Made by a program: the position numbers and the translations under genes. The notes beneath the pieces were generated by a model. That model searched no databases and was not told the DNA's origin. It saw nothing but the letters and a program-made list of their open reading frames with translations. Shown here in pieces: positions 1 through 11,166 of a stretch of 36,956 nucleotides of DNA. This DNA is from Cladosporium sp. IMV 00045. Lineage: Eukaryota > Ascomycota > Dothideomycetes > Cladosporiales > Cladosporiaceae. The stretch is from positions 1 through 36,956 of the forward strand of contig MSJI02000189.1 of the NCBI GenBank assembly GCA_001931905.2, written 5' to 3'. The stretch's first letter is position 1. The number at the start of each line of letters is the position of its first letter.

Positions 1-261
1 GGACCCGGATGTTTTGTGAGCGCGAGGGAGACTTGACGTGTTAGTATTGCGCGTTGATGGCTTGAGCTGTCCCAACATGACATGTAGATGTGCTTACACT
101 TGTCTGTTCCATGCGTGTTCGTCTTCGAACGTTTTGACGGCCCACTCCTCCTCGTTGGTGGCGTATTGTCCAGGATGAAGTTTCTTCGGTGGCACCTTGA
201 CGACACTTGCGAGTTTGTAACCGTCCGCCGGTGGCGGAGGCTTACGGGGTAGTGGATGCAT
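1..261 (-). CDS. N-terminal part of an unidentified gene, cut by the left edge
   Basis: Two exons can be read on the minus strand: 98-261, beginning with ATG at 261, and 1-31, which runs off the window. The intron (32-97, 66 bases) has a GTAAGC donor, a perfect ACTAAC branch site and an AAG acceptor, and the frame stays open across the junction. The encoded start is MHPLPRKPPPPADG, followed by a lysine- and glutamate-rich stretch ending in LPRAHKTSGS. I do not recognise the family. The composition is coding-like and the splice signals are good, which is the only support. The rest of the gene lies outside the window. Confidence 0.5.
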
Positions 262-607
262 TGATGAAGAGCGATGGATGGAGCGCGCTCTCTGGCGGAT
301 GATGTGATGAGAAGGGGGATGGTGAAGCGATGTGGTGAGAACGGAGATGGTGAAAGGGTGCGAGGAGGGTGGTGTTTGTGCGAAGCGCGTCGTGAAGTGA
401 AGCTTAGGCAGGCACGACTGCTGTTGATGTTTATTGCCACTCTCGGTTCTACCTACGTTAGCTGCACGGATCCAGTCCCGTGACCCCTTCGACGACCAGG
501 AAGGCTTGGTGCTTTTCAGACGTCAGTGAGCCTCTTTTACTGCTTCACTGCTTTATCACTTCTTGCGAACGCGTTGAACCAACTTACAACATCTTGACAA
601 ACCACGA
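262..607. other. intergenic region between two minus-strand genes
   Basis: This stretch should hold the promoter of the left-edge gene and the 3' end of the DUF1989 gene. A short plus-strand reading frame at 274-483 has low-complexity, arginine-rich content and no splice or family support, so I do not call it. No TATA box or repeat stands out. Confidence 0.4.
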
Positions 608-1498
608 TCACTGATCCTCCCCAATAGGCACACCCAACCCATGCCTACCCTTATACCCAGGTCCTCGCGGCTCCTCCCACGCTTCCAGCACGCCACGATC
701 CTCCAACTCAAAAACCTCCACCTTCAAAGGACGACAACAGTCTTTCATACCGCCTGATGAAGAATCCCCATCTTTCCCTCCCTCACCCCAACCCCACTGG
801 CTCAAATCGCCGCCTGGACACGTACTCAGCGCCATGAGCACATCCTGCTCGACGAAGAATTCAATGAAATCGCCCTTCCCAGCCGGACTAGCTTCCATGA
901 AATACCTCCCCTGCTCGTCCAGCCCCGTCACCTGAAACAGGTTGATGACATCGTGGACGTCAAACTCCGTCAAACCATGCTCCAGCACCGCACGAGTGAG
1001 GTTACTGTGGCACTGGAAATTATACTGGTCCCCGGTCAGCATAGAATTGACGTAAGGATCGCAGCGCGTGCCGAGGAGATCATGGCATCGGCCACCGAAC
1101 TCATCCACGCCGTAGTTCGACAAGCTGTCCGCGATGATCGTTACCATCGGGCGGAGGTAGGGCAGACAACTCCAGAGCCGATCGAATTTGCCGACATGGC
1201 TGGCGTGCAACTGGCGTGTCCGAGCGGCCCAGAAGCGTTCGCGTGGGTTCGCGGCATTCCAGATGTTGAGATCGCCGACTTGAGGGCCCTCGGGTGTCGA
1301 GATGCGGACGATGGAGCGGGCGGGCGCGTGCCATGCTTTGCCTGAGCGCGGGGGAAGAGTGAAAGAGGTTGTTGGAGGCTTGCGTTGAGCTGTGGCGATT
1401 CGAGTATAGAGGTCTTTGTCTGGGTGGAGAATAGAGCCGGGTTGAGCTTGATATGCTGGTTGAGGCTTGGGACGCTGAGAAGACGTGGTGGTAGACAT
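608..1498 (-). CDS. DUF1989 (urea carboxylase-associated) domain protein
   Basis: A single-exon gene for 296 residues. From about residue 35 to 235 it matches the DUF1989 layout: the early VGDLNIWNA strand, the cysteine-containing GGRCHDLLGTRCDPY segment, the CHSNLTRAVLEHGL segment, the DVINLFQVTGLDEQGR segment and the final VLMALSTCPGGD. Members of this family are often next to urea carboxylase in bacteria and are thought to act in amide or guanidine nitrogen metabolism; the fungal copies are uncharacterised. The C-terminal 60 residues, with a Gly/Ser-rich linker and a GLGVPIGEDQ end, lie beyond the domain. The start is the first ATG in frame, and the first 30 residues are low in complexity, as is usual. 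No neighbour suggests a nitrogen cluster. The family call is firm and the function unknown. Confidence 0.8.
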   Translation of the reverse strand: MSTTTSSQRPKPQPAYQAQPGSILHPDKDLYTRIATAQRKPPTTSFTLPPRSGKAWHAPARSIVRISTPEGPQVGDLNIWNAANPRERFWAARTRQLHASHVGKFDRLWSCLPYLRPMVTIIADSLSNYGVDEFGGRCHDLLGTRCDPYVNSMLTGDQYNFQCHSNLTRAVLEHGLTEFDVHDVINLFQVTGLDEQGRYFMEASPAGKGDFIEFFVEQDVLMALSTCPGGDLSQWGWGEGGKDGDSSSGGMKDCCRPLKVEVFELEDRGVLEAWEEPRGPGYKGRHGLGVPIGEDQ

Positions 1499-1914
1499 CT
1501 TCTTCGGTTGGTGAATCGACTTGATCGGATGAATTTCTCCTATTCAATCGACCTTGGAAGAAATGTTAAGTAGAAACTGGTCGCTTATCAGTCTGATGTT
1601 CCTGGCCATAGCTAATGGGCTTTGCCGAGGTCGGAATATGCTTATCGGGACTTCACGCCCTACCTAAAGCCATGGAAACACGTCATGGCGCATTTATTAC
1701 AAGCTGGGGAGATGGTATTAAATACTTGCATAGGTATACACATGCGGCCGTTACACACAGCCGCCAAAAGACACAGTTCGCCAGACTAATTAGCTACCCT
1801 GAACGCCATGCTAAACCCGAATTCGTCGCGTCGTGCAAGGGTGCATTACCCAGCCTGATTACCACATGTCCCGTGTTTCGTATCTCGCCTTCAGTGCCGC
1901 TTGTTTCTTGCCTC
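1499..1914. other. intergenic region upstream of the DUF1989 gene
   Basis: It lies between the DUF1989 start and the 3' end of the next minus-strand gene. It should contain the DUF1989 promoter and the terminator of the transcription factor. Short frames on the plus strand here continue into the antisense of the transcription factor and are not credible. I see no repeat or RNA gene. Confidence 0.4.
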
Positions 1915-4900
1915 TCAAGACTGCTGCTGCTGCGCACCGGTGCTTGCATCGCCACCGACGTTCGTGTCAAACATCCCCATCATATCAGGACCGGACGCGT
2001 AGGGCGCGTCGAACCATGGCATCATGTCAAGACCAAGCATGCTCATGTCCATTTCTTGCGATTCGATAGTCATGTCGCCGAAAGGTTGCATGTCGGGATA
2101 AGGTCCCATGTCAGGTTGTTGGGTTGGTTGAGTTGGGTGGGGATATGCGTTGCTTTGCTGGACCGTAGCACGGTCGTGCATGTTTGGTGTAGAGTTGGAA
2201 GATTGAAAGGGCATGACATTGGGGGAATGCATGTTAGAGTGGTGTTCGTACGGATTGTTTAGTCCAAGTAGGAGTGATGCATCGGATACTGCACTTCCAG
2301 AATTTTGATATGCTGGGAGCCCCGATTTGATATTGGGGGCCATTTGAGATGGCCCTGAAGCGCTGCGAACGTGCTTGATGTTACTTCCGGCAGCAAGGTG
2401 GTTTGTGTTGTGGTCGTTGGCAGCAGGTAGGCTGCCGTCGTTGAAGTCGCGGGGATAGTGCCACGCAAGGTTCGTAGAAGGTGAGTTCATGATACCAGTA
2501 AGCGTCCAACCAATTGCTGTTTTCAAGTTAGCCATTGTTGCGCTGAAATGATCGCCAAGCTTACCTTTGCCATGATCTCCTGGCTCGCCTTCCGCACCTT
2601 GCAAGAAATCCCTGCCAAACGCCGTCGTAGACTGGGTTCCCAAGCTCAATCGGCGTCTCCAACCTGGGGTAGTGAACGAAGGCTGCGACTTCGGCGCTTC
2701 CAACGAGCTCTCGCCTTCTTCCGCCGTGTAGAGGACAGGATCGCCAACACCCTCGAACTTCTGATCGAGCACGGTGAGAATGTACTTCGTGCCACCCCAG
2801 TACGTCTCCAGCGATTGTAGTGCTTTGTAACAGAGCTGGTAGTGCTGACTAGCAGCTGTGGCTAGCAGTGTATGCTTTGCCAGTGATCGCCTGTCTGCAA
2901 CGGTGCCTGATGCGGGAGCTCTTGGACCAGAAGGAGTCGCGATGGATCCAGTCGCGACGGAATATTTCTTACTTCCTTTAGGAGTTGTGCCACCAGATCT
3001 TGCACCGTCAGAACGAGCTTCCCTCGAAGACCTCGAAGGACTCGTAGCTCGGCTGTGCGCATTCGACGACGCGGTTTGCTCTGCAGTTTCTTTCAAGAAC
3101 GCACAAGCAGCGATGTAAATTGGTTGAGTGGTAAACGGGTTGCCAAGACTTGCTTTTGCATCCATGAGCTGTGAATAGCTTAGAATGTCAGCGATCGTCT
3201 TCGCCGAGCTCATGCTTAGTTGCTGACTGTTGGGGAAAAGCTGTAACATCTTTCCCTCGAATGTCTTGAGCAAAGTCGGTTGATGAAGGAGCACGATCAA
3301 CATGTGAAACCAGAAATGGAGGAGAACAAAGTTCGTGCCTTCCCCAGCCTTCATGTAATATTGAAAGTTGACCGCGTCGAAGTGTAGCCTGGTCGAAAGC
3401 CCCTGATAGAAGTTCGTCACTTGACTTTCCATGGATGCCAGTCGTTTTGAAGTCTCGGCATTGACATCTGAAGGCTCCTTGATGCTGTTCAACAAATCCG
3501 CGACGCGTCCGTAAAGATGGACTATTCGAATCAGCGCAGGGAAAGGCTGTGGCCAGTCTGATTTAGCCAAGGTTTCGCCAAGTGGAGGGAAGGACACTTC
3601 GATATCCTTGTCCCTCAGAGTGCTGCGTCTGCCAGTACCTGACGCAACGACGCGATCTAAGAGGAAGATGGCCCAAAAAGTGTCAACGCGTTCTTGTTCA
3701 ACTGCCATGTGCTCATCCAGATCGTTCGAATCCTCTATCGCTTCTGAGTTGTTACTGAAAGAGCTGTTGGCATTTTTCAGTGGTGGCGGTCGAGGTCTGT
3801 CATAATCACTTTCAGCCATAGAATGACGCTTGACTTGGCGAGGGGTCGGTCCTTCCATCCCCTTATACTTCAGACCTTGCAGATTTTGCAATCCAAGATC
3901 TTGCGCAAGACGAATAGCGATACCCAAATACATCCAGAGGCCGCTGTCACGGCTTTCGCCAAACTCGTTGTATGCCAATAACAGAGCAGCCTGGACTGCA
4001 GCGACACTTGGCACGGCAAATGTACTGATGAGCGAGGCTTTGGCACGTAATCCAAAAGCAGAACCATACTCGGCTGGCGAGAAGGGTGTCCCGTCGGTGT
4101 TCTTCTGCTGAGTCAACAGCTCGTGGGTGGAGAAACGTGCTGCTAATGCGCAGACGGCGTCCACCAGAATCGCATCGACCTGCTTCTCTTCCAGATCTCT
4201 GAGGAAACGGTCTCTTTGCAAGAAGGGGTAATTGCAGCCAAGGTGGGTGAAGAATGTCTGACCCAGATGTGTAATGAGTTCGCTTGGAGGCATGGCGCTA
4301 TTGTCGTAGAATGGCAGGTTGATCGGCGTGCGAATTTCGCTGTCGACAGTATTTGGTGTCGTGTTGAATTTCGAGGGAATCCTAGGATCTGTTCCAGTGC
4401 TGGCATTATTCAATGATGGCGATTTCATCCCAGCAGCACCACCGCCTTCGGTCGAAGATCTGGTCAACTCGCTCTCCTGACGCTTGTTCACTTTCACTAC
4501 CATCTGCTTGAAGCCAGGCATGATGGCAGTCGGTCCCAACCAGCGGAAGTAAGGCATCCGGTTTCGTGGTCCGGCGAACATCGCTTGTCCAGGTATCTCG
4601 GCGGATGCGACAGGAACACCGGGGTCCTGAGGGAGTTTGGTACTGGGGGAGAGCTCGCCGGGAGGGTTTGAAGAATTCGACGTTGACGTCGAAGATGCAT
4701 GTTGACTAGATGCTGCTCTCAAATCCGGCTGATCGTCTTGTGCCTTGCGATCTCCTGCCTTGGCTGTGGATTGTCTAGCTTCTGAGGACTGTCGAGATGG
4801 AACATCGGACTCTCCCTTTTTGCTGCTGCTAGCAGGTGCTTCATTTGAGTATCCAGCGCAGTCGAGTTTGTTCTGCTTGCACGTATCACAGAAAGGTCTC

Positions 4901-5145
4901 TCGCCTGTGTTACCACAATGTCAGTACATATGTTCGCAATCAAAGCCCTTGCGCACATCCGGCTTACCGCTGCAAGCTGTCTTCCTCTTTCTGCATGTCA
5001 GGCATGCTGCTCCAATGCGCCTTCTCTTTGGGTGCGGTGCTCCGTAGTTGGTGACGAAGCGAAGTGGTTTAACCTGGTTCTTGGCGCCGGATTGAGCAGA
5101 CTCGTTGTCGGTAGGAGGCGCCCCATTTCCCTGTATGATATTCAT
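1915..5145 (-). CDS. Zn2Cys6 transcription factor with fungal-specific regulatory domain
   Basis: Two exons, 4968-5145 and 1915-4904, give 1055 residues. The 63-base intron has a GTAAGC donor, a TACTGAC branch site and a CACAG acceptor. Splicing completes the zinc cluster: Cys48, 51, 58, 65, 68 and 75 in CX2CX6CX6CX2CX6C spacing, preceded by a basic HPKRRRIG stretch. Without the splice the cluster is broken, which confirms the model. The middle of the protein matches the fungal_trans domain (HLGCNYPFLQRDRF, then YLGIAIRLAQDLGLQN, then ERVDTFWAIFLLDRVVASGTGRR). Ser/Thr-rich linkers follow, and the tail is rich in Met, Asp and Gln (DMSMLGLDMMPWFDAP), typical of an activation region. It should act in the nucleus as a DNA-binding regulator. 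I cannot assign a specific orthologue or target pathway. The very long gene-free region upstream suggests complex regulation. Confidence 0.88.
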
Positions 5146-6849
5146 GCTTGCTGCTACTTCAGGCGCAACTGGTCGCTCCAGGCGCGCTGGCTCGAAGAGT
5201 GCGCGTTACGGCTACCCTTCCACATCTGCTATGGTGGTGGCGGACGGAGGGTCGGTGTGATGGAAGCGATTCGTGGCTTGCTGCGCGACGGCTACGGCGG
5301 AGGTCTCAAGGACTCGGGGAGGATATTTGCGACGTGGCTGTATTTTTCTCACGACGATGACTAGAGCGACTGCTTTGCGGGTCTCGTGAAAGTTTCCAGT
5401 GGGTTGTGCGATGGCGTGTGCCTGGCCCACGCTCGCTCTATCAGTTCAAGATGAGTGGAGAGGCCCCGGCCCCGGCTCTATGAACCAACGAACTCCGCAG
5501 TACGCACTAAATTCCCCAAGCTTTATCCTCTCCACATATCCTCTGACAGACCCGGAGGGTTCGTTTGCTGACGTCCGGATGAGCAGATGGACATCTCACG
5601 GGCTCGATTCTTCCAAGAGCGCCCCCGCTCGCCATGGAAGAAGCAAATACAGCGCATGATGTCAAGTTTGCAGCCGACCGACTCCGTCGACCGGGTTCCT
5701 AGAACGCCATCAAACGAGTCAGCCGTAGAAGGCCGGTGACACAACCATGCATGGAACAGCTCACTGGCGGCGCGGATCGTCTATCCGACGCTTTCGAAGT
5801 CGGATGCGTTGCGTGCAAGAACTTGCGTCTGGAGATCGCCCCGTCCGTTTCATAGCGCTGCCGACAAGGCCCTTGGGCCCACGACATCAAGCCCTGCACC
5901 GCACGTGTAGCGATATCTGACTTGGGAGATATCCGGACTTCCAGACCGCAACATGGTTACCTCCGGTTTTGTGGGCAGGAACCCACAGATTCGTTGGCGG
6001 ACGTGTGTCACTTTCTCCTATCGAAAAAGGTTCCAAACCCGAACACGCGCCGTAGGCGTATCTTTCAATTTGCTGAAATGTCCAGCCAAGCTTGTGTGTA
6101 CGCATGTTTCATCTTGGTAGGATGGACAATGGGCTCGAGACTCTTCCAATGCTTTCGACCTGAAGATTCTTCAAGCCTCTAATTGATTTTTGCGCCTTCA
6201 CCGCAGAAAAGTCAGGCCATCCCAATCAGGCAATCCGAAGAACGGGTACAAAAAGAATCCACCGCCCTCTCTGAAGCGGCCCACTGTATGGCGTGTTCCG
6301 TGAGTCGCATGGTCGCAAGATTTCTGCTCGAGGGTCTCGGTGGTCTGTCGACCCTGCTGGCCTTATATCTACGTGCTAACGCAGGGTTTACCAGATCTAG
6401 TAGGTCTGACACGGCGCGTGTTGCAGCCGTAGATCCATCTTGCAGATGGAACCGCAAGCGAATTCTGTGAAGCCTTCTTGGCCTTCAAGACATGCTATCA
6501 ACACATGAACTCTGAGCGCATGAAGACAGCATTTCTGCATCATTCTTATCATAAATTCTTCTGTGTCTGAACAAAACCCGGTCCATGCTTCCATGAGTGG
6601 AGCCGATAGGGCGCAAGACGGGTCGATGGCGGTACGGAAAGACCATTCAAGAAAACCGTCTGGACCGTCAACACTGCCGAGGTGGTTTGTTCAGTTTCTA
6701 TACAACTAGCATGCCGTGTGCCCTAAGTAATCTCAATCGATTGGTATCTAATCCTCCTGCAAGTCTGTCGCGCTAACTTTCCAAAACGCCTTATCCTGTA
6801 ATGCATACACAAGTCCTTAAGCAACGCTTACATGCAGCTCAATCGAGCC
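5146..6849. other. 1.7 kb gene-free region upstream of the Zn2Cys6 factor
   Basis: It lies between the start of the transcription factor and the stop of the Dif1-like gene, both on the minus strand. It therefore combines the factor's promoter and leader with the 3' region of the upstream gene. Several short frames exist on both strands, none with domain, splice or composition support. No TATA box, tandem repeat or transposon end was recognised. Regulators in filamentous fungi often have upstream regions this long. Confidence 0.4.
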
Positions 6850-7596
6850 TCATGTGTCCGCCTCCATGGGTGCAAGGAACGGTGCATCCTCGAAATCGCC
6901 CTCAATCGCACTTTGGAAGTTGACGCTAGTTGTTCCCATCGCTGCCTTGCGTGGAGATCGCTTGAGTTTCGCGATTGGTCGCGACCCGATCGGTGGCCTT
7001 TGCTCTTGATTTTCCACCTCGTCGAAGTACGCGTCCATGTCCTCTTCGACCTCGTCATCGTATGAGCGCTTGTTAGCCGGTTTGATGCTTGAGTTTGTTG
7101 ACATCATGTTGCTCTGTGTGGATTGAAGGGTGCTTTGCGACGTGCTGAGGGCGGGCACTGAGCTTTCGACATCGTTTGGGTGAGGGAAGGCCGCTGGTGC
7201 TGATGAGGGAGGCGCAGTGAAAGAGTCTTGAGCAGACCAACCGCCAACCTTATGCAGTCCACAGAAAGGAGCGAGCTCGCGCGAGTTAGAGGTACTGTAG
7301 TTTGGCCTTGCTGGTGCAACCTCGGCAGCAGGTGCGGTGCTAGGGAATGGAAACTCGGGCGTTGGCATGGTCTTATGTGTCTTGTAACCCTCCGGCACGC
7401 TCTTCCTGACACGCATGCCAACGCTGAGGAGAGAAGACTGTGTGTCTGCCGGGATTGGTGGGGATAGTGGCGATGTTGGCCGTGAAGGAGAGCCCGACCC
7501 AGCGCTGGTACTGCCATTGCGCTGGAAGAACGAGTCGATTGAAGGTTGGTATTGTCGCTTGCGAGTGTTCTCTGCCATGGGTGCTGGAACCGCCAT
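6850..7596 (-). CDS. Dif1/Spd1-like ribonucleotide reductase regulator with PIP box
   Basis: A single-exon gene for 248 residues from the chosen ATG at 7596. The frame could start at 7716, but the extra 40 residues look like translated leader (runs of Ser, His, Pro), and the conserved sequence begins just after MAVPAPMAENTRKRQ. Two motifs identify it. QPSIDSFF is a textbook PCNA-interacting PIP box (Qxx[ILM]xxFF). SLLSVGMRVRKSVPEGYKT resembles the core of yeast Dif1 (LMTVGMRIRQRVDQGY), the Hug-type motif of small proteins that bind and relocalise the small ribonucleotide reductase subunit. The acidic DDEVEEDMDAYFDEVE patch and the KRSPRK stretch near the C-terminus are possible interaction or import signals. 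The rest is probably disordered. It shares an upstream region with YME2. The family call is by motif, not alignment. Confidence 0.7.
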   Translation of the reverse strand: MAVPAPMAENTRKRQYQPSIDSFFQRNGSTSAGSGSPSRPTSPLSPPIPADTQSSLLSVGMRVRKSVPEGYKTHKTMPTPEFPFPSTAPAAEVAPARPNYSTSNSRELAPFCGLHKVGGWSAQDSFTAPPSSAPAAFPHPNDVESSVPALSTSQSTLQSTQSNMMSTNSSIKPANKRSYDDEVEEDMDAYFDEVENQEQRPPIGSRPIAKLKRSPRKAAMGTTSVNFQSAIEGDFEDAPFLAPMEADT

Positions 7597-8584
7597 AGCG
7601 CTTAGTGGTTTGGCAGATGGATAGCTCAGCGCTGTGGTGATATGAAAGTGGGATGATTGCGATAAGGAATGCGGTACAAACAATGACGGTGTTGATGGCC
7701 TGGGCTTTCTCTTCATCAGGAAAGATGCAATATAAGGCGCGTGCTAAAACGCCTCAAAGCAACACGAAACCTACGCGGTTTGTGAATGGGAACTGTGGAG
7801 CCTTTGGTTGGCCGGGGAGGGAGAACTTGAAGCTGAAAATAGGGCCTACGTCATTGGAGTAGATTCGTGTCTTTGGAGTCGTTCTGTTACCTAGTACTAT
7901 GTACTGCACGATACACACCGTATCAATACATGTATTAGAAGCTGCTGTGAACAGGATATCTTGGAGATAGTGACTTTGGATCATTTTGGCCAGGCAAGTA
8001 CCAGTAGCATAGTAGTATCATTCATAAACTTCACTTCTGAAGCCCATGAAGGGCACTGACCTCAAACAGCAACTCCTGGAACGAGTCGCACCGTCAAATC
8101 TGACTGACACATGCTCCATCTGAGCATCAGCAGCTCGTGGGTGTTGCAGGATTAAGGAAACTCATAACCTTCCAATGTCATTTATTATTGGTAATCGCCA
8201 AGGAAGTTCTAGCTGCCGGTGCAATATCCATTCACTTACGAAATCAACATACATACCATCGGGCCTCATGATTCTCATGGTGACACTCTTAGATTACAGT
8301 CTGTAGTGAAAGCAATTGTCATTCACGAACCATGGGTTTGAAAGGGCCGATGTCAACATAAGTTCGCATATGCTACTCCTTAGATGCATACAAGAAGCAT
8401 CTCGATTCCTCTCATCACTTGAAGGCCCGTGCTTCGAGCCACTGATGTCACTTCCAACGGTCGATCAATCGTCTCAACTTCAAGCTCCATTCGCGTTCGA
8501 TGCTTGTTAACCACCTTCATCGCCTGCGCGACGAATAGTGAAGCTCTGGAGATTCGGCCATGAGACGATAGGCTCGCACACCAA
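7597..8584. promoter_or_regulatory. divergent promoter region between the Dif1-like gene and YME2
   Basis: Almost 1 kb separates the two starts, so both promoters and leaders must be here. Part of it, up to 7716, is open in the Dif1-like frame but is best read as leader. No clear TATA box or repeat was seen. Short plus-strand frames, for example 8316-8510, have no support. Confidence 0.4.
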
Positions 8585-11166
8585 ATGGCGCAGAATCGAG
8601 CTCTCCAGCGCTTGAGCGCGATCTCAGCTCAGCTCACTAACCCACGCGGCGTGACTGGAACTCTCATCAAGAAACGATGGAACTCAGGAGAGGCTGGTGA
8701 GAATAAGACTGGCCACATCGCAACCAATAACACGCAAAGTGTACTTTTCTTCAATAATCTCCTCCCGGTCAATCTTCAGTGGCTCTTCCGCATCCCTTGG
8801 ACTCTCGAGAAGGTCTTCCCCAAGCTGCTGGACTCCAACCAAACAAGCTCTGTCTCTGCCGTCAACCCCGTAAAGGTCCTCGAAAATGCATCGAAGGATC
8901 ATGGAATCTCGAATATCAAGGTCTTGGAGGTACTGCCTCGTCTGAAGGAAGGTGGCGCGTTTGTCAAGTTCTCGCACGATGAGGGCACCAAAGCAGACGA
9001 CGTTTCCGAAGCTGTGCGAACTTACCTTCGAGAGAACACCTTCCGTCCTTGGTGGGATCCTATGGCACGCGTCAAAGCCAGGCTCGTTCTGGGAAAGCCA
9101 TGGATTGAGGATCTCTTCCGTCTCCCTTCGCCACGTCTCAAAGTGGAGTTCCTGCCCTCTCAGCCAGGCGCTGAGGCGGCAGAGCTCAGCCAGGAACAGC
9201 TCTATTCGCACTTCAGACCATATGGAAAACTTGTCGACATCATTCCTCAGCCATCCGACTCCAAGGTCGTGCCAAGATATGCATATCTCGACTTTGCACG
9301 CAAACGCAAAGCTATCATGGCAAAGAACTGTCTTCATGGCTATGTCGTCACAGAGGCGCAGGGCGGTGGCAAGCTAGGAACAGTCCTCCGCTTGACATAT
9401 GAGAAGAAAGCTCGTTTTGGCTGGATCAAGGACTGGATCTTCAACCACCCTAGACTCGTCATCCCCGCTCTCGCCGCCCTCGTCGCCGGTATCACAGTAT
9501 CTGTTTTCGACCCGCTGCGTACCATCACCATCAAGGCTCGCATCACTCGTGCATTCCACGTGGAGGATAATGTTATCTTCCGGTGGTTCAAGTCGCAGGG
9601 CGAGGATCTGATTAACAAGGTCAAGGCACTTGGAAAGCCCGAAGACCCAGGCGATGCGGGCATGCAAGTGGTTTGGGACGATCGCAAGGATCAAATCGAG
9701 CAGATCCAAGCTTGGCTTATGGAAACGGCGGATACGTTCATTGTTGTGCAGGGACCAAGAGGGTCTGGTAAAAAGGAACTGGTGCTTGACCACGCCTTGA
9801 AGCACAAGCGAGAAGCACACAAAGTACTTTCTCTAGATTGCAAGCCGATACAAGAAGCCAGAGGCGACTCTGCAACTATCAACGCAGCAGCTGGACAAGT
9901 AGGCTACTGGCCTGTCTTTTCGTGGATGAACAGTATCAGTGGTCTAATCGACCTGGCAGCTCAGGGAGCTGCCGGCGTCAAGACAGGATTTTCTGAAACG
10001 CTGGAAAATCAGCTGGGCAAAATTTGGAACAACACAGCTTCGGCTCTGAAGTCAATCGCTTTGGATGGACGCTCGAAGAACGACAAGGATGCTAAGCTGA
10101 GCGACGATGAATACCTGGAGGTGCACCCTGAAAAGCGTCCGATTGTTGTCATTGAGAACTTCTTACACAAGAGCAACGAGCCTGGTGCAGCATTGGTGTA
10201 TGACAAGATTGCAGAATGGGCCGCCCGTCTGACAACAAGCAACGTTGCGCACGTCATCTTCTTGACGACCGACGTCTCTTTCAGTAAGTCGCTGGGCAAG
10301 GCGCTTCCTGATCGCGTCTTCCGTCAGATCCCTCTTGGCGACTGCTCCCCAGAAGTTGCAAAACGCTATGTCATCAGCCACATCGACTATGTCGACTCCG
10401 ATGATGAGGCCGCCGACGAGAAGGAAGGCCACTCGACTCCCAAGACACCACCAAGCCAGAAGCGTAACGATCTCAAAGAACTCGACAGTGTTATCGGCCA
10501 ACTCGGCGGCCGCCTGACCGAACTGTAAGTTATATCCAGTAAGCACTGCATAGTCAAAACTAACACAATTACAGCGAATTCCTCGCCCGCCGCCTCCACG
10601 CAGGCGAAACTCCCACTAACGCTGTGAAAGCGATGATCGAGCAATCCGCGTCTGAGATACAGAAAATGCACATCGCGGCGGCCAGCGAAGAGCGCCAATG
10701 GACCTCCCAACAAGCCTGGGAGTTGATCCGCAGCCTGGCCAAATCCGACGCCCTCCGCTACAACGAAGTCCTCCTGACCGACGCTTTCTCCTCCAATGGC
10801 GAGAAAGCCATCACGGCCCTCGAGCAAGCCGAGCTCATCAGCGTGCAGTCCTTGAACGGCCGACCGTACAGCATCAAACCCGGCCGGCCCATCTACGGTC
10901 CTGCTTTCAAGGAGCTGGTGAACGATCGTGTGCTCGCGGCGAAGATGGATCTTTCGCTGCTGAGCATGCAGATCGGCAGCGAGAATAAGAGTATTGACAA
11001 GTACGAGCAGGAATTGACGTTGTTGGGCGGATTGCCCAGTCAGGCTGGTGAGCTGAAGGCGAGAATTTACTGGCTGTTGGGCAAGATTCAGGGAAGCCAG
11101 AGTAAGGTTGAGGGATATGAGAAGGAGGCTGCCGATAAGAAGAAGGTCCTTCAGACGGAGTTCTAG
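8585..11166 (+). CDS. YME2: Mitochondrial escape protein 2 (RNA12 family)
   Basis: Two exons, 8585-10524 and 10575-11166, encode 843 residues, the usual length for filamentous fungi. The 50-base intron has GTAAGT, a CTAAC branch and an ACAG acceptor, and the frame continues as LTEL-EFLARRLHAG. The N-terminus is basic and free of acidic residues for about 35 residues, as in a mitochondrial presequence. An RRM-like domain covers roughly residues 185-270 (SRLKVEFLPSQP-type start, then YAYLDFARKRKA). A membrane span lies at about 291-308. The P-loop GPRGSGKK is at 390-397, followed by the Walker B-like RPIVVIENF. Yeast Yme2 is an inner-membrane AAA-type protein that affects mitochondrial DNA escape, nucleoid structure and respiratory biogenesis. 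The C-terminal coiled-coil-like region (SKVEGYEKEAADKKKVLQ) is encoded by exon 2. The identification is firm. Confidence 0.93.

Noticed and set aside
274..483. Plus-strand frame of 69 codons near the left end
   Set aside because: Low-complexity, arginine- and glycine-rich, no domain or signal peptide, and it lies in the promoter region of the spliced minus-strand gene.
2540..2570. GTAAGC and TTTCAG on the minus strand inside the large regulator, resembling an intron
   Set aside because: The interval is only about 23 bases, too short to splice, and the frame is open through it.
4918..5364. Plus-strand frame of 148 codons over the start of the Zn2Cys6 factor
   Set aside because: It is antisense to the zinc cluster exon, whose identity is secure, and has no features of its own.
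7597..7716. 40 extra N-terminal residues of the Dif1-like protein
   Set aside because: Composition looks like translated leader, and the conserved part starts just after the ATG at 7596. It remains possible that the upstream ATG is used.
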